Shown here: positions 1-6,768 of the stretch, in pieces | How positions within the stretch are numbered: position 1 is the stretch's first letter | How the letters are laid out: every line of letters begins with the position of its first letter | From: Rhodobacterales bacterium 34-62-10 | GTDB lineage: Bacteria > Pseudomonadota > Alphaproteobacteria > Rhodobacterales > Rhodobacteraceae | NCBI GenBank assembly: GCA_002282555.1 | Contig: NCJR01000043.1 | Location: forward strand, 1 to 10,901 | Direction: 5' to 3' | DNA length: 10,901 nt | Translations under genes and position numbers: made by a program | The notes under the pieces: model-generated | Told to the model about the DNA's origin: nothing | What the model saw: only the letters and a program-made list of their open reading frames with translations | Database searches by the model: none

Positions 1-174
1 ATTCTCGGCAAAACCGGCCACGGCCAGCGTGATACGGTAGGAATTGTTCGAGGTCTGTTCGATGTTGAAGGGGGGATACCCTTCATTTCCGGATTTTGCG
101 TTGCGTTCCAGCAAACGCTCGAGCTGATCAAAGCCCAGCAGGTAAGGGTGTGACCCCAACGTCAATTTCGTCAT
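1..174 (-). CDS. Small heat-shock protein, Hsp20/IbpA family (5' part only)
   Basis: An ATP-independent holdase chaperone that binds unfolding proteins in the cytoplasm under heat stress. The 58 codons visible run from the ATG at 174-172 to the left edge, so most of the alpha-crystallin domain and the C-terminal tail lie outside the window. The protein begins MTKLTLGSHPYLLGFDQLE, followed by GYPPFNIEQT and YRITLAVAGFAEN. This is the N-terminal arm and the first strand of the alpha-crystallin domain as I remember it from alphaproteobacterial IbpA-like proteins. The start is supported by AAGGA (186-182), seven bases before the ATG. Upstream are an RpoH-type promoter and a leader that can fold over this ribosome site, both fitting a heat-induced chaperone. 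It is divergent from the DUF465 gene. The family call is firm; the exact paralogue cannot be named from this fragment. Confidence 0.88.
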   Translation of the reverse strand, partial: MTKLTLGSHPYLLGFDQLERLLERNAKSGNEGYPPFNIEQTSNNSYRITLAVAGFAEN

Positions 175-175
175 C

Positions 176-235
176 GACACGTCCTTGTCAAAAGCGACCG
201 TCCAAGATGCAGGTCCCGTTGTGGCAACCCGCTTG
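176..235 (-). promoter_or_regulatory. Candidate ROSE-like RNA thermometer in the hsp20 leader
   Basis: The ~60-base leader ends in a hairpin that hides the ribosome site. UCGCU (197-193) faces AGGA (185-182). Pairs G198-C181, U197-A182, C196-G183, C194-G184, U193-A185 and U192-A186 close a 5-base loop, leaving G195 unpaired opposite the Shine-Dalgarno. An outer GAC/GUC helix (202-200 with 178-176) lengthens the stem nearly to the AUG. A second small hairpin, GUUG-CCA-CAAC, lies upstream at 228-218. U(U/C)GCU opposite AGGA with a critical G is the hallmark of ROSE elements in proteobacterial small heat-shock mRNAs, where the structure melts on warming. The folding was done by eye; the transcript start is inferred from the promoter. 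Confidence 0.6.
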
Positions 236-241
236 ATCAAA

Positions 242-270
242 ATATGGGGCGGCGGCGCGCGCTGTGCAAG
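242..270 (-). promoter_or_regulatory. Candidate RpoH (sigma-32) promoter for hsp20
   Basis: Read on the minus strand, CTTG (270-267) is followed by 17 bases and CCCCATAT (249-242). This closely matches the sigma-32 pattern of CTTG, a spacer of about 16-17, and CCCCATnT. A start near 235 would give a ~60-base leader. The downstream gene is a small heat-shock protein, the expected client. Confidence 0.6.
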
Positions 271-329
271 AGGGCGGTAGGAGCGGAAGCCCGACCGCTG
301 GCAAAACTGTCCGCGACCACCGAGATGTT

Positions 330-358
330 TTGCGATTTTACGGATTTTTCAGTATGTT
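330..358 (+). promoter_or_regulatory. Candidate sigma-70-type promoter for the DUF465 gene
   Basis: TTGCGA (330-335), a 17-base spacer and TATGTT (353-358) each match the consensus hexamers at four of six positions. They lie in a locally AT-rich stretch and would give a ~44-base leader before the ATG at 409. The gap 175-408 otherwise holds only the hsp20 promoter and leader on the other strand. Confidence 0.4.
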
Positions 359-408
359 GATCCTCCGTAAAGGATGCGGGGGAATCACCTGTCGGGGACT
401 GTCGTGCC

Positions 409-633
409 ATGAATGCCATCAGCGATATCTCGATGAAGACGGACGATGTGCTGCGTGTGGAGCTTGAAGTGTTCCGCCGCGAGCATCGTGATCTGGATGA
501 TGCCATCGCAGCACTTGCGGCAAAGGGCACGGGCGACCAGTTGACGATTCAACGGTTGAAGAAAAAGAAGCTGCGCCTCAAGGATATGATCGCGCGGATC
601 GAGGATCGGTTGACCCCGGATATCATCGCCTGA
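409..633 (+). CDS. DUF465 / YdcH-family small protein
   Basis: A 74-residue, highly charged, largely helical protein with no signal peptide or membrane segment. The core, VELEVFRREHRDLDDAI then QRLKKKKLRLKDMIARIEDRL, is the paired-helix DUF465 pattern seen in many short proteobacterial proteins. A conserved basic KKKKLRLKD stretch sits at about residues 51-59. The molecular role of the family is not established, and none is visible here. I chose ATG 409; a second in-frame ATG at 433 would give a 66-residue form, and neither has a strong ribosome site (GGGGA near 395 is the best seen). The stop is only 10 bases from the stop of the convergent exported-protein gene, so the two transcripts may overlap at their 3' ends. 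Confidence 0.85.
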   Translation: MNAISDISMKTDDVLRVELEVFRREHRDLDDAIAALAAKGTGDQLTIQRLKKKKLRLKDMIARIEDRLTPDIIA

Positions 634-643
634 ACGTGGCGGA

Positions 644-1708
644 TCAACCGGGCCAGATACCCGCCTGTTTCGCGATGTTGACCATTACGGCGGTCAATTG
701 CGGGTCCAGGGCCATGTCCATCAGATCGTCGATCTGGTCCATCTGCGATTGCGAAAAACTGTCCATCGCGTCGCGTCTTTCGCTGGTGCCGCGCGGGTAA
801 GGCTGCGGGAACTGGGCCATCGCGCGTCTGAGTGTGGCTGCGTGATCCGCAAGGTCGTGCCGGTCCATTGCATCGGCCATCTGCGGGATGCGGGTTCCGC
901 TGGAATTGTGGAAAAGCTGGATACCACCGCCGTTGCGGATTTCTTCCGCGAAATCATGCAAAAGCAACAGATCGCTTTGCGCCTGCGGCAGCTTTGCCAA
1001 GGCTCTGTCGGCCTCGCGGGGGGTCAACCAATCCTGATCGGCGCACTCATTGATCTTGCGTATCAACCACGCAAGCCGCGTATGGTCATCGGTCACCTGA
1101 CGCGCGGCCTCGTAGCGGGCGGCAAGGATCGGGTCTGTCGCGACAAGCTCTGCGGCGCGGTCGATCACGCTGGGTCGGGCGGCCATGAAAATTGCGCTCT
1201 GTTCATCCAAGGCCGCCAACAGCATCGGGTCCGCGATCATGCCATCCGTGGTGATGAGTTGCAGCCTGCGACTTTCGGGGGTGCCGTCCCAAAGGGCAAA
1301 GGCGTTGCGTGCGGCACGCATGGCCTTGGCCTGTTGTTTCAAACCATGGCGGTCCAGGGCCGCAAGAAAACTGTCATAAAGCACCGATGGTGCCGTGGTG
1401 GTCAGCGCGGGCATCACATTCCCCATCGGTCCGCCCGCCGCCTCGATCAGGGCAAGCAAGCGGATGTCAGCCTCTGGCTGGTCAAGAGTGCTGAGTGCCT
1501 GCTCGACCACGGCGCGGTAGGAACTGCCGTCCCCCTTGTCCCGGTCGGGATGGCGGTAGTGAGATAGTCCGAGGGTTTTGGCTTCGGCCAGAAGAACCTC
1601 GGACAGCGGATAGTCCAATTTGACGCCTGCGTCGCAGGCTGAGGGGGCAGCCATGGCACCCCCGGGCAGGATCATGGCCAAGGCCCCGCTCAACCACCGT
1701 TTCAGCAT
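644..1708 (-). CDS. Exported protein with two diverged DUF4375-like domains
   Basis: A 354-residue protein starting MLKRWLSGALAMILPGG, a typical Sec signal peptide with likely cleavage after AMA (about residue 20), so probably periplasmic. The C-terminal half carries NGGG...FHNSSG (about 259-271), then MDRHDL, LRRAMAQFP and GTSERR. This is the DUF4375/DMP19 pattern, with a glycine-rich turn, a conserved asparagine and a helical tail. The first half repeats it in weaker form: LIEAAGG, LDRHGL, MRAARNAF, GTPESRR, then a DP-L tail. I start at ATG 1708; an in-frame TTG at 1726 would put six extra residues before the basic signal-peptide start and looks less natural. It diverges from purE and converges on the DUF465 gene. 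Biochemical function is unknown. The DUF4375 call is from pattern memory; the signal peptide is clear. Confidence 0.75.
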   Translation of the reverse strand: MLKRWLSGALAMILPGGAMAAPSACDAGVKLDYPLSEVLLAEAKTLGLSHYRHPDRDKGDGSSYRAVVEQALSTLDQPEADIRLLALIEAAGGPMGNVMPALTTTAPSVLYDSFLAALDRHGLKQQAKAMRAARNAFALWDGTPESRRLQLITTDGMIADPMLLAALDEQSAIFMAARPSVIDRAAELVATDPILAARYEAARQVTDDHTRLAWLIRKINECADQDWLTPREADRALAKLPQAQSDLLLLHDFAEEIRNGGGIQLFHNSSGTRIPQMADAMDRHDLADHAATLRRAMAQFPQPYPRGTSERRDAMDSFSQSQMDQIDDLMDMALDPQLTAVMVNIAKQAGIWPG

Positions 1709-1732
1709 TCGATCCGCCCTACCCAAACCTGC

Positions 1733-1760
1733 TTGTCACACCGATACGCCTGACTATAGT
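1733..1760 (+). promoter_or_regulatory. Sigma-70-type promoter of the purEK operon
   Basis: TTGTCA (1733-1738) and TATAGT (1755-1760) are separated by 16 bases, each matching the consensus at five of six positions. Transcription would start near 1767, giving a ~26-base leader. The ribosome site GGGGA (1779-1783) lies nine bases before the purE ATG. The -10 sits inside an 8-base palindrome, ACTATAGT (1753-1760), so a weak minus-strand start is possible, though I see no matching -35 on that strand. Confidence 0.65.
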
Positions 1761-1792
1761 ACCGCCTTCCAGAGCGATGGGGAATAAAAAGC

Positions 1793-2281
1793 ATGGCCGA
1801 TATCAAGGTGGGAATCATCATGGGGAGCCAATCGGACTGGCCCACCATGAAAGAGGCGGCGGACATGCTGGATACGTTGGGCGTGGCCTATGAAGCGCGG
1901 ATCGTGTCAGCCCATCGCACGCCGGACCGGTTGTGGGAATACGGCAAGACGGCGGTGGATCGCGGCTTGCAGGTGATCATTGCAGGCGCGGGCGGGGCCG
2001 CGCATCTGCCCGGCATGATGGCGTCGAAGACCCGGGTGCCGGTCATTGGCGTGCCGGTACAGACCAAGGCGCTTTCGGGTGTGGACAGCCTTTATTCCAT
2101 CCTGCAGATGCCGCGCGGCTATCCGGTGGCGACCATGGCGATCGGAGCGTCGGGGGCCGCCAATGCCGGGCTGATGGCGGCAGGTATTCTGGCGTTGCAG
2201 GATGCGGCCTTGGCCGCGCGGCTGGATCAGTGGCGCAAGGCCTTGTCGGATTCGATCCCGGAGGTGCCGGTGGATGAGTGA
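1793..2281 (+). CDS. purE: N5-carboxyaminoimidazole ribonucleotide mutase, PurE class I
   Basis: Converts N5-CAIR to CAIR in de novo purine synthesis in the cytoplasm; class I PurE forms an octamer. The 162-residue length is normal. Visible signatures are GSQSDW (11-16, substrate phosphate and active-site loop), SAHRTP (39-44, with the catalytic histidine at 41) and [11 protein letters not shown] (65-75). The neighbouring purK, which makes the N5-CAIR substrate, confirms the bacterial two-enzyme route rather than the animal-type class II enzyme. The ATG is set by the GGGGA ribosome site and the promoter just upstream. The stop overlaps the purK start by eight bases, so the two are translationally coupled. 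Nothing is unusual in the sequence. Confidence 0.97.
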   Translation: MADIKVGIIMGSQSDWPTMKEAADMLDTLGVAYEARIVSAHRTPDRLWEYGKTAVDRGLQVIIAGAGGAAHLPGMMASKTRVPVIGVPVQTKALSGVDSLYSILQMPRGYPVATMAIGASGAANAGLMAAGILALQDAALAARLDQWRKALSDSIPEVPVDE

Positions 2282-3350
2282 AATGTTGAAAACAGGCGCC
2301 ACGATCGGGATTCTGGGTGGCGGCCAATTGGGGCGGATGCTGTCGGTCGCGGCAAGCCGTCTTGGGTTTCGGACCCATGTTTTTGAACCCGGCGCGCATC
2401 CACCCGCCGCTGATGTTGCGCACCGCGTGACAACCGCGCCCTATGAGGATGCGGCCGCCTTGGGTGCCTTTGCCGCCGATTGCGACGTCATCACCTATGA
2501 ATTCGAGAATATCCCGACGGCGGCGCTGGACCTGCTGGAACCGTTGCGCCCGATCCGCCCGGGGCGCGAGGCGCTAAGGATCAGTCAGGACCGGATCACC
2601 GAGAAGGATTTCCTGACCGGGCTTGGCCTGCGGACGGCGCCTTATGCGGCTGTGGATGATGCGGCGTCACTGGACGCGGCACTTGCTGCTGTGGGTGTGC
2701 CTGCGATCCTCAAGACACGGCGTTTTGGTTATGATGGCAAGGGGCAGTCGCGTCTGATGGCGGCGGATGATGCGCCGCGCGCGTGGGCGGATATGGCGGG
2801 CAGCCCGGCGATCCTCGAAGGGTTCGTGGATTTCCACTATGAGGTGTCGGTGATCGGCGCGCGCAACACTTTGGGTGATGTTTCCTGCTATGATCCGGGC
2901 GAGAATGTGCACCGGGACGGTATCCTTCACACGACCACGGTGCCATCACGCCTGTCGGCAAACCTGCGCATGGATGCGGTGCTGTTGACCGCCAAGATCC
3001 TGAATGCGCTGGATTATGTTGGCGTGATGGGGGTTGAGCTGTTTGTGACGCCGCAGGGGTTGATCGTGAACGAGATTGCGCCGCGGGTGCATAATTCAGG
3101 CCATTGGACGCAGAATGGCTGCGTCATCGACCAGTTCGAGCAGCATATCCGCGCGGTGGCGGGTTGGCCCTTGGGTGACGGATCGCGCCATGCCGATGTG
3201 GTGATGGAGAACCTGATCGGCGATGATATGGACCTGGTGCCCGATCTGGCCAAGCAACGCGCGACGGCGCTGCATCTTTATGGCAAGGCCGAGGTCAAGG
3301 CGGGCCGCAAGATGGGGCATGTAAATCGTATCATCACTGCCAAACCGTGA
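2274..3350 (+). CDS. purK: N5-carboxyaminoimidazole ribonucleotide synthase, PurK
   Basis: An ATP-grasp enzyme that carboxylates aminoimidazole ribonucleotide with bicarbonate and ATP to N5-CAIR, passed on to PurE. The 358 residues are standard. In order: the N-terminal preATP-grasp glycine loop [11 protein letters not shown] (12-22), YEFENIP (75-81), the ATP-binding segment [12 protein letters not shown] (147-158), and the metal/ATP-site motif [14 protein letters not shown] (266-279). A C-terminal HLYGK...GRKMGHVN segment is typical of PurK. The frame stays open upstream, but ATG 2274 is preferred because GGAGG (2260-2264) lies nine bases before it and the residues from there match the family. 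It overlaps the end of purE by eight bases. No promoter of its own is seen. Confidence 0.97.
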   Translation: MSEMLKTGATIGILGGGQLGRMLSVAASRLGFRTHVFEPGAHPPAADVAHRVTTAPYEDAAALGAFAADCDVITYEFENIPTAALDLLEPLRPIRPGREALRISQDRITEKDFLTGLGLRTAPYAAVDDAASLDAALAAVGVPAILKTRRFGYDGKGQSRLMAADDAPRAWADMAGSPAILEGFVDFHYEVSVIGARNTLGDVSCYDPGENVHRDGILHTTTVPSRLSANLRMDAVLLTAKILNALDYVGVMGVELFVTPQGLIVNEIAPRVHNSGHWTQNGCVIDQFEQHIRAVAGWPLGDGSRHADVVMENLIGDDMDLVPDLAKQRATALHLYGKAEVKAGRKMGHVNRIITAKP

Positions 3351-3375
3351 GGCGGCGTTTTGCACCGCGTCGGTT
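3343..3375 (+). other. Possible stem-loop at the end of purK
   Basis: AACCG (3343-3347) pairs with CGGTT (3371-3375), and inside it GCGG (3352-3355) pairs with CCGC (3365-3368), with small internal loops. It overlaps the purK stop and could limit 3' decay or mark the transcript end. There is no T-run after it, so I do not call it an intrinsic terminator. Confidence 0.25.
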
Positions 3376-3379
3376 GATG

Positions 3380-3406
3380 TGAGTATTTGAAGAACGATGA
3401 CAGGGC
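3380..3406 (+). repeat. Intergenic motif TATTTGA...CAGGGC, copy 1
   Basis: TATTTGAAGAACGATGA (3384-3400) is followed at once by CAGGGC (3401-3406). It lies 33 bases after the purK stop, between convergent genes. A related sequence occurs at 8310-8336 in the same setting. The role is unknown. Confidence 0.4.
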
Positions 3407-3409
3407 CGG

Positions 3410-3961
3410 TCAGCGGAATGCAGGACCATGCGCCCAGATCGTGAGCGACAGACGCTGCCCCATTGTGACGGGTGTTACGCGGTGCAACAGGAAGCTGGGG
3501 AAGATCGTTGCATCGCCGCGCGCGGGGCTGGCTTGCTGAATATGGGCGCTTGGCATGATTTCGAGCGTACCGCCCGCATAGCTGTCGGGGGTTGAAAGCT
3601 GCACCACCATCGTGAGCTTGCGCTGTCTTGCCAGCGGGCCGTCGCCGATATCGGAGTGCCAGTCAAAATGCCCCTCACGCGCGCTGTCGTAACGAGCGAC
3701 CTGCGCACTTTCCGAAAAGCTTTGCAGATCGAAGCCGAAGGTGTCGCGATTGGCGTCGCGCACAACGTCGATGATGCGGTCCATGACCCAGTCGCTGCCG
3801 GGGACATCGTCGAGCCAGACCAGATCGGCACGGCGCAGGTTATGATCCTGCGTTTGTCCGACCAGCCGTGCATCGCGCGATGGGGCCGATGCCGCCAGAG
3901 CAGCGACCCTGTCGCATTCCTCGGCGGAAAAGGCCGCCGCCCGCGTGTGAACCGCGATCAT
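3410..3961 (-). CDS. 2-oxoglutarate/Fe(II)-dependent dioxygenase (prolyl-4-hydroxylase-like)
   Basis: A 183-residue double-stranded beta-helix oxygenase, expected to couple oxidation of an unknown substrate to 2-oxoglutarate decarboxylation in the cytoplasm. The iron triad is visible: H102 and D104 in FDWHSDIGDG, and the distal H160 in SFLLHRVTP. R170 in GQRLSLTIW is placed ten residues later to bind the 2-oxoglutarate carboxylate. YAGGTLEI (about 128-135) and ARGDATIFPS (about 147-156) are strand signatures of the P4Hc / 2OG-FeII_Oxy_3 group. Length and layout resemble PKHD-type hydroxylases without their C-terminal extension. The ATG at 3961 has AGGA eight bases upstream. It converges on purK and diverges from the metallopeptidase gene. 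The substrate cannot be told from sequence or context; no signal peptide is seen. Confidence 0.85.
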   Translation of the reverse strand: MIAVHTRAAAFSAEECDRVAALAASAPSRDARLVGQTQDHNLRRADLVWLDDVPGSDWVMDRIIDVVRDANRDTFGFDLQSFSESAQVARYDSAREGHFDWHSDIGDGPLARQRKLTMVVQLSTPDSYAGGTLEIMPSAHIQQASPARGDATIFPSFLLHRVTPVTMGQRLSLTIWAHGPAFR

Positions 3962-4104
3962 CCTGTCAATCCTGTATGTTGGACACGCGGGGTTGTGCCG
4001 ATCCGTCCTTGTCCGCGCGCGCCGGATCGCGACGCGCAGGTCGTTTTTCAGCTTCTGTCACATGGGGCATTTCATTCCGGTCGAAGGCTTGCCATATCGC
4101 ATCC

Positions 4105-4500
4105 ATGACAGAACCCATTCCCAGCCTTGCCCAGATGGAACAGATGGCCCGTCAGACGGTGGAGAGCCTTCCCGCTGTCTTTCGGGTGGCAGCTCTGCAG
4201 GTGGCGATCTGCGTCGTGGACTGGCCGGATCAGGATATGCTGGACGAACTGGGGATTGACGATCCACGGGACCTGACGGGCCTTTATGACGGGATACCCA
4301 TGACGGAAAAGTCGGTGTTCGACCAACCGATGGGACCCGATACCGTCTGGCTGTTCCGCGAGCCGATCCTGGATGAGTGGCGCGAGCGCGGGACTGTGAC
4401 GATCGCCGAGTTGGTGGCGCATGTCACGATCCACGAATTCGCGCATCATTTCGGATGGTCGGATGAGGATATCGCAGAGGTCGATCCGTGGTGGGTGTGA
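4105..4500 (+). CDS. Zincin-type metallopeptidase family protein (DUF1025-like)
   Basis: A 131-residue soluble protein with the zinc-protease signature HEFAHH at 110-115: H110 and H114 as zinc ligands and E111 as the general base. It is followed by GWSDEDI, whose acidic residues could supply a third ligand. The LYDGIPMTEKS segment (about 60-70) and a WLFREPILDEW strand before the HExxH helix fit the small bacterial Zincin_1 (DUF1025) family. Its substrates are not established. I start at ATG 4105, where family-like sequence begins; the frame is open further upstream, and the ribosome site is weak (GAAGG about 18 bases away), so the start is less certain than the product. The 143-base gap to the divergent oxygenase gene shows no clear promoter. 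The following 72 bases to the convergent DUF1992 gene hold short GC-rich inverted repeats but no T-run terminator. Confidence 0.85.
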   Translation: MTEPIPSLAQMEQMARQTVESLPAVFRVAALQVAICVVDWPDQDMLDELGIDDPRDLTGLYDGIPMTEKSVFDQPMGPDTVWLFREPILDEWRERGTVTIAELVAHVTIHEFAHHFGWSDEDIAEVDPWWV

Positions 4501-4572
4501 TCAGCGGTGGATCAGCCGTCCCGGGCGGTCGGGCGATGGAACGGCCGCGATGGTATGCCACAAGGTGCGGGA

Positions 4573-4905
4573 TCAGTCTTTCATGAAGCGGCGGCGCGCT
4601 TCCTCGGCGATGGACTGACGCGTTTGCAGATCAGCCAGTCGCACCATAGCGGCCTTGCGCGCCACTGGATCTGTCGTCTTTGAGAGGGTGACCCGTTGGG
4701 CCGCGACTTCTTTCTTCAGGCGGATTTCTTCGGGCAGAACCCCTGCCTCGGCCATGATACGGAAAGCTGCGGCGTCGGCGGCGCTGATGAACGCGTCGCC
4801 GGGCCTGTCAGGTAAAGGTGCACCTTCACCTGACAGGTCTTGCAGTTGGCCTTTCAGACGCGCTTTCTGGATCTGCCGCTCGACGATGCGGCCAAGCCAT
4901 GACAT
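4573..4905 (-). CDS. DUF1992 (DnaJ-homologue-like) domain protein
   Basis: A 110-residue cytoplasmic protein, mostly helical and rich in charged residues. It begins MSWLGRIVERQIQKARLKG, then LSGEGAPLPD (about 24-33). This is the DUF1992 pattern of an amphipathic helix, a short GxGxPLP turn and further helices, found alone in bacteria and in eukaryotic DNAJC28. No J-domain HPD motif is present, so it is not itself a DnaJ co-chaperone. The ATG at 4905 follows GGAGG with six bases between, an excellent ribosome site. The gene lies 34 bases after the nadE stop on the same strand, so the two probably share a transcript, although no functional link is known to me. Confidence 0.85.
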   Translation of the reverse strand: MSWLGRIVERQIQKARLKGQLQDLSGEGAPLPDRPGDAFISAADAAAFRIMAEAGVLPEEIRLKKEVAAQRVTLSKTTDPVARKAAMVRLADLQTRQSIAEEARRRFMKD

Positions 4906-4939
4906 TGCATCCCTCCCCCCGCTTGACCCGGCCGGTTTA

Positions 4940-6604
4940 TCATGCCCCGCTGTCGTCACGCCAGCGGTTCGCGATGGGATAGCGGCGGTCCAGCCAGAAG
5001 GCGCGCGGGCTGAGCCTTGTGCCGGGCGCGGATTGGAACCGCTTGTATTCACTGATATAAAGCAGATGTTCGATCCGTTTGACCGTTGCGCGGTCAAAAC
5101 CTGCTGCGACGCAATCGGCGACCGAGGCATCCTTGTCCACCAGCAGTTCCAGAATGGCATCCAGCACGGCATAGGGTGGCAGGCTGTCCTCGTCCTTCTG
5201 GTCGGGGCGCAGTTCGGCGCTGGGGGGCTTGTCGATCACGTTGGGCGGGATCACCTCACCCGCCGGGCCCATCATCCAATCGCGGTGGTTCGCATTGCGC
5301 CAGCGGCAAGCGGCGAAAACGCGGGTCTTGTACATGTCCTTGATCGGGTTGTAACCGCCCGCCATGTCGCCGTAGATCGTGGCGTAGCCCACGGCCACTT
5401 CGGATTTGTTGCCCGTGGTCAGCAGCATATTGCCGAATTTGTTGCTCATCGCCATCAGAAGCAGACCACGCAGGCGGGACTGGATGTTCTCTTCGGTCAG
5501 GTCGGGGGAGTGACCCTCGAAGAGGGGAGCGAGCGCCTCGGTCACCGCCGCGCAGGGGCCGGTGATGGGCACGGTGTCATAGGCGCAGCCAAGTGCCGTG
5601 GCCACGGCGCGCGCATCGTCGAGTGAGGCTTGCGATGTGTATTCGGACGGTAGCATGATGCAGCGCACGTTTGCGGCCCCTATCGCATCGGCGGCGATGG
5701 TGGCGACGATCGCGCTGTCGATCCCGCCGGACAGACCCAGTATCGCGGTCTTGAAGCCGGTCTTGCGCATGTAATCGCGCAAGGATTCCACCATGGCGCG
5801 GTAATCCTGCTCCATGAGGTCGGGGATAGTGGCGCGTGGGCCGTGGGCCGCGATCCAGCCGTCTGGCGTGTGGGTAAAATCCACGCTGACGACAGCCTCG
5901 TCGAACAGGGGCAGTTGCACCACCAGCGCGCCGCCGGGGTTCAGCACGAAAGAGCCGCCGTCGAAGACCTGATCGTCCTGCCCACCCACCATGTTGAGAT
6001 AGACCAGCGGCAGACCCGTCTCGATCACGCGGGCGACCATCAGGTTCTGGCGGATCTCCATCTTGGCGCGGGCATAGGGGCTGCCATTGGGCACAAGCAG
6101 CAGTTCGGCGCCTGTTTCAGCCAGGGTTTCGGCCACGTCCGGATGCCAGGCATCCTCGCAGACCGGGCTGCCGATCCTGAGGGGGCCGACGCTGTAGGGG
6201 CCTTGTGGGGGACCCGGTTCGAAAAGGCGATGTTCGTCAAACACATCCTCGTTCGGCAGATGCTGCTTGAGGACGCGGGCATGGACCTGCCCCGCCTTGA
6301 GCACATACCAACCGTTATGCAGATGGCCATGGTCCAGAACCGGGCCGCCGATCCCGATGGCGGGACCATCGGCACATGCGCGCGCCAGCGCCTCGATCGT
6401 GGCGATGGCGGCGCGATGGAAGGCGGGTTTCAGGATCAGGTCCTGTGTCTGGTAACCGGTGATGAACATTTCCGGAAAGGCCACCATATCTGCCCCATCC
6501 GCGCGGGCCTGTTCCCAAGCAGTACGGGCGCGGGCGGCATTGCCTGCCAGATCCCCAACCACGGGGTTCAGTTGCGCCAGTGTCAGGCGGAAATGCGTGG
6601 CCAT
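4940..6604 (-). CDS. nadE: Glutamine-dependent NAD+ synthetase
   Basis: Amidates nicotinic acid adenine dinucleotide to NAD+ using ATP and ammonia released from glutamine, the last step of NAD synthesis. The 554 residues hold two domains. An N-terminal nitrilase-like glutaminase has the catalytic triad E45 (FPEMFITGY), K113 (LKQHLPNEDVFDE) and C149 (PVCEDAW). A C-terminal synthetase has the PP-loop SGGIDS (292-297), then LPSEYTSQASLDDA, TTGNKSEVAVGYATIYGDM and KDEDSLPPY. Both are complete, so it can use glutamine directly and needs no partner. ATG 6604 has GAGGG six bases upstream. The DUF1992 gene follows 34 bases downstream. The upstream gap of 164 bases is shared with the divergent MORN gene; TTG-rich hexamers occur there but none makes a convincing promoter pair. 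Confidence 0.97.
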   Translation of the reverse strand: MATHFRLTLAQLNPVVGDLAGNAARARTAWEQARADGADMVAFPEMFITGYQTQDLILKPAFHRAAIATIEALARACADGPAIGIGGPVLDHGHLHNGWYVLKAGQVHARVLKQHLPNEDVFDEHRLFEPGPPQGPYSVGPLRIGSPVCEDAWHPDVAETLAETGAELLLVPNGSPYARAKMEIRQNLMVARVIETGLPLVYLNMVGGQDDQVFDGGSFVLNPGGALVVQLPLFDEAVVSVDFTHTPDGWIAAHGPRATIPDLMEQDYRAMVESLRDYMRKTGFKTAILGLSGGIDSAIVATIAADAIGAANVRCIMLPSEYTSQASLDDARAVATALGCAYDTVPITGPCAAVTEALAPLFEGHSPDLTEENIQSRLRGLLLMAMSNKFGNMLLTTGNKSEVAVGYATIYGDMAGGYNPIKDMYKTRVFAACRWRNANHRDWMMGPAGEVIPPNVIDKPPSAELRPDQKDEDSLPPYAVLDAILELLVDKDASVADCVAAGFDRATVKRIEHLLYISEYKRFQSAPGTRLSPRAFWLDRRYPIANRWRDDSGA

Positions 6605-6728
6605 GGTCTGCCCTCTGATCGATCACATGAGCGTTGACTTAGCAGATCGACAGGCAAGGGAAAGCCGATATGCGGCAAAAGGCGTTGTCTGGCAGGCTGC
6701 CCTCCTTTAGGTTCTGGCATTGGCAAGG

Positions 6729-6742
6729 CCTGTCCGGACAGG
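6729..6742. promoter_or_regulatory. 14-base perfect palindrome upstream of the MORN gene
   Basis: CCTGTCCGGACAGG reads identically on both strands and ends 26 bases before the MORN-protein ATG, in the nadE/MORN divergent gap. The symmetry would suit a dimeric repressor site. No known operator is recognised. Confidence 0.3.
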
Positions 6743-6768
6743 ATGGGTCGACAGCATCAGGGGCAGGC

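Noticed and set aside
264..467. A 67-codon plus-strand frame ending CHECHQRYLDEDGRCAACG, resembling a small zinc-ribbon protein
   Set aside because: The CxxC-like text is attractive, but its end overlaps the well-supported DUF465 gene in another frame, it covers the promoter region, and no ribosome site precedes its ATG.
698..1567. A 289-codon plus-strand frame opposite the DUF4375-like gene
   Set aside because: No recognisable family and no ribosome site; the minus strand encodes a signal peptide and conserved domain patterns.
2202..2273. A 24-residue N-terminal extension of PurK
   Set aside because: It lies inside purE, is Arg/Pro-rich out-of-frame text, and ATG 2274 has a good ribosome site and begins family-like sequence.
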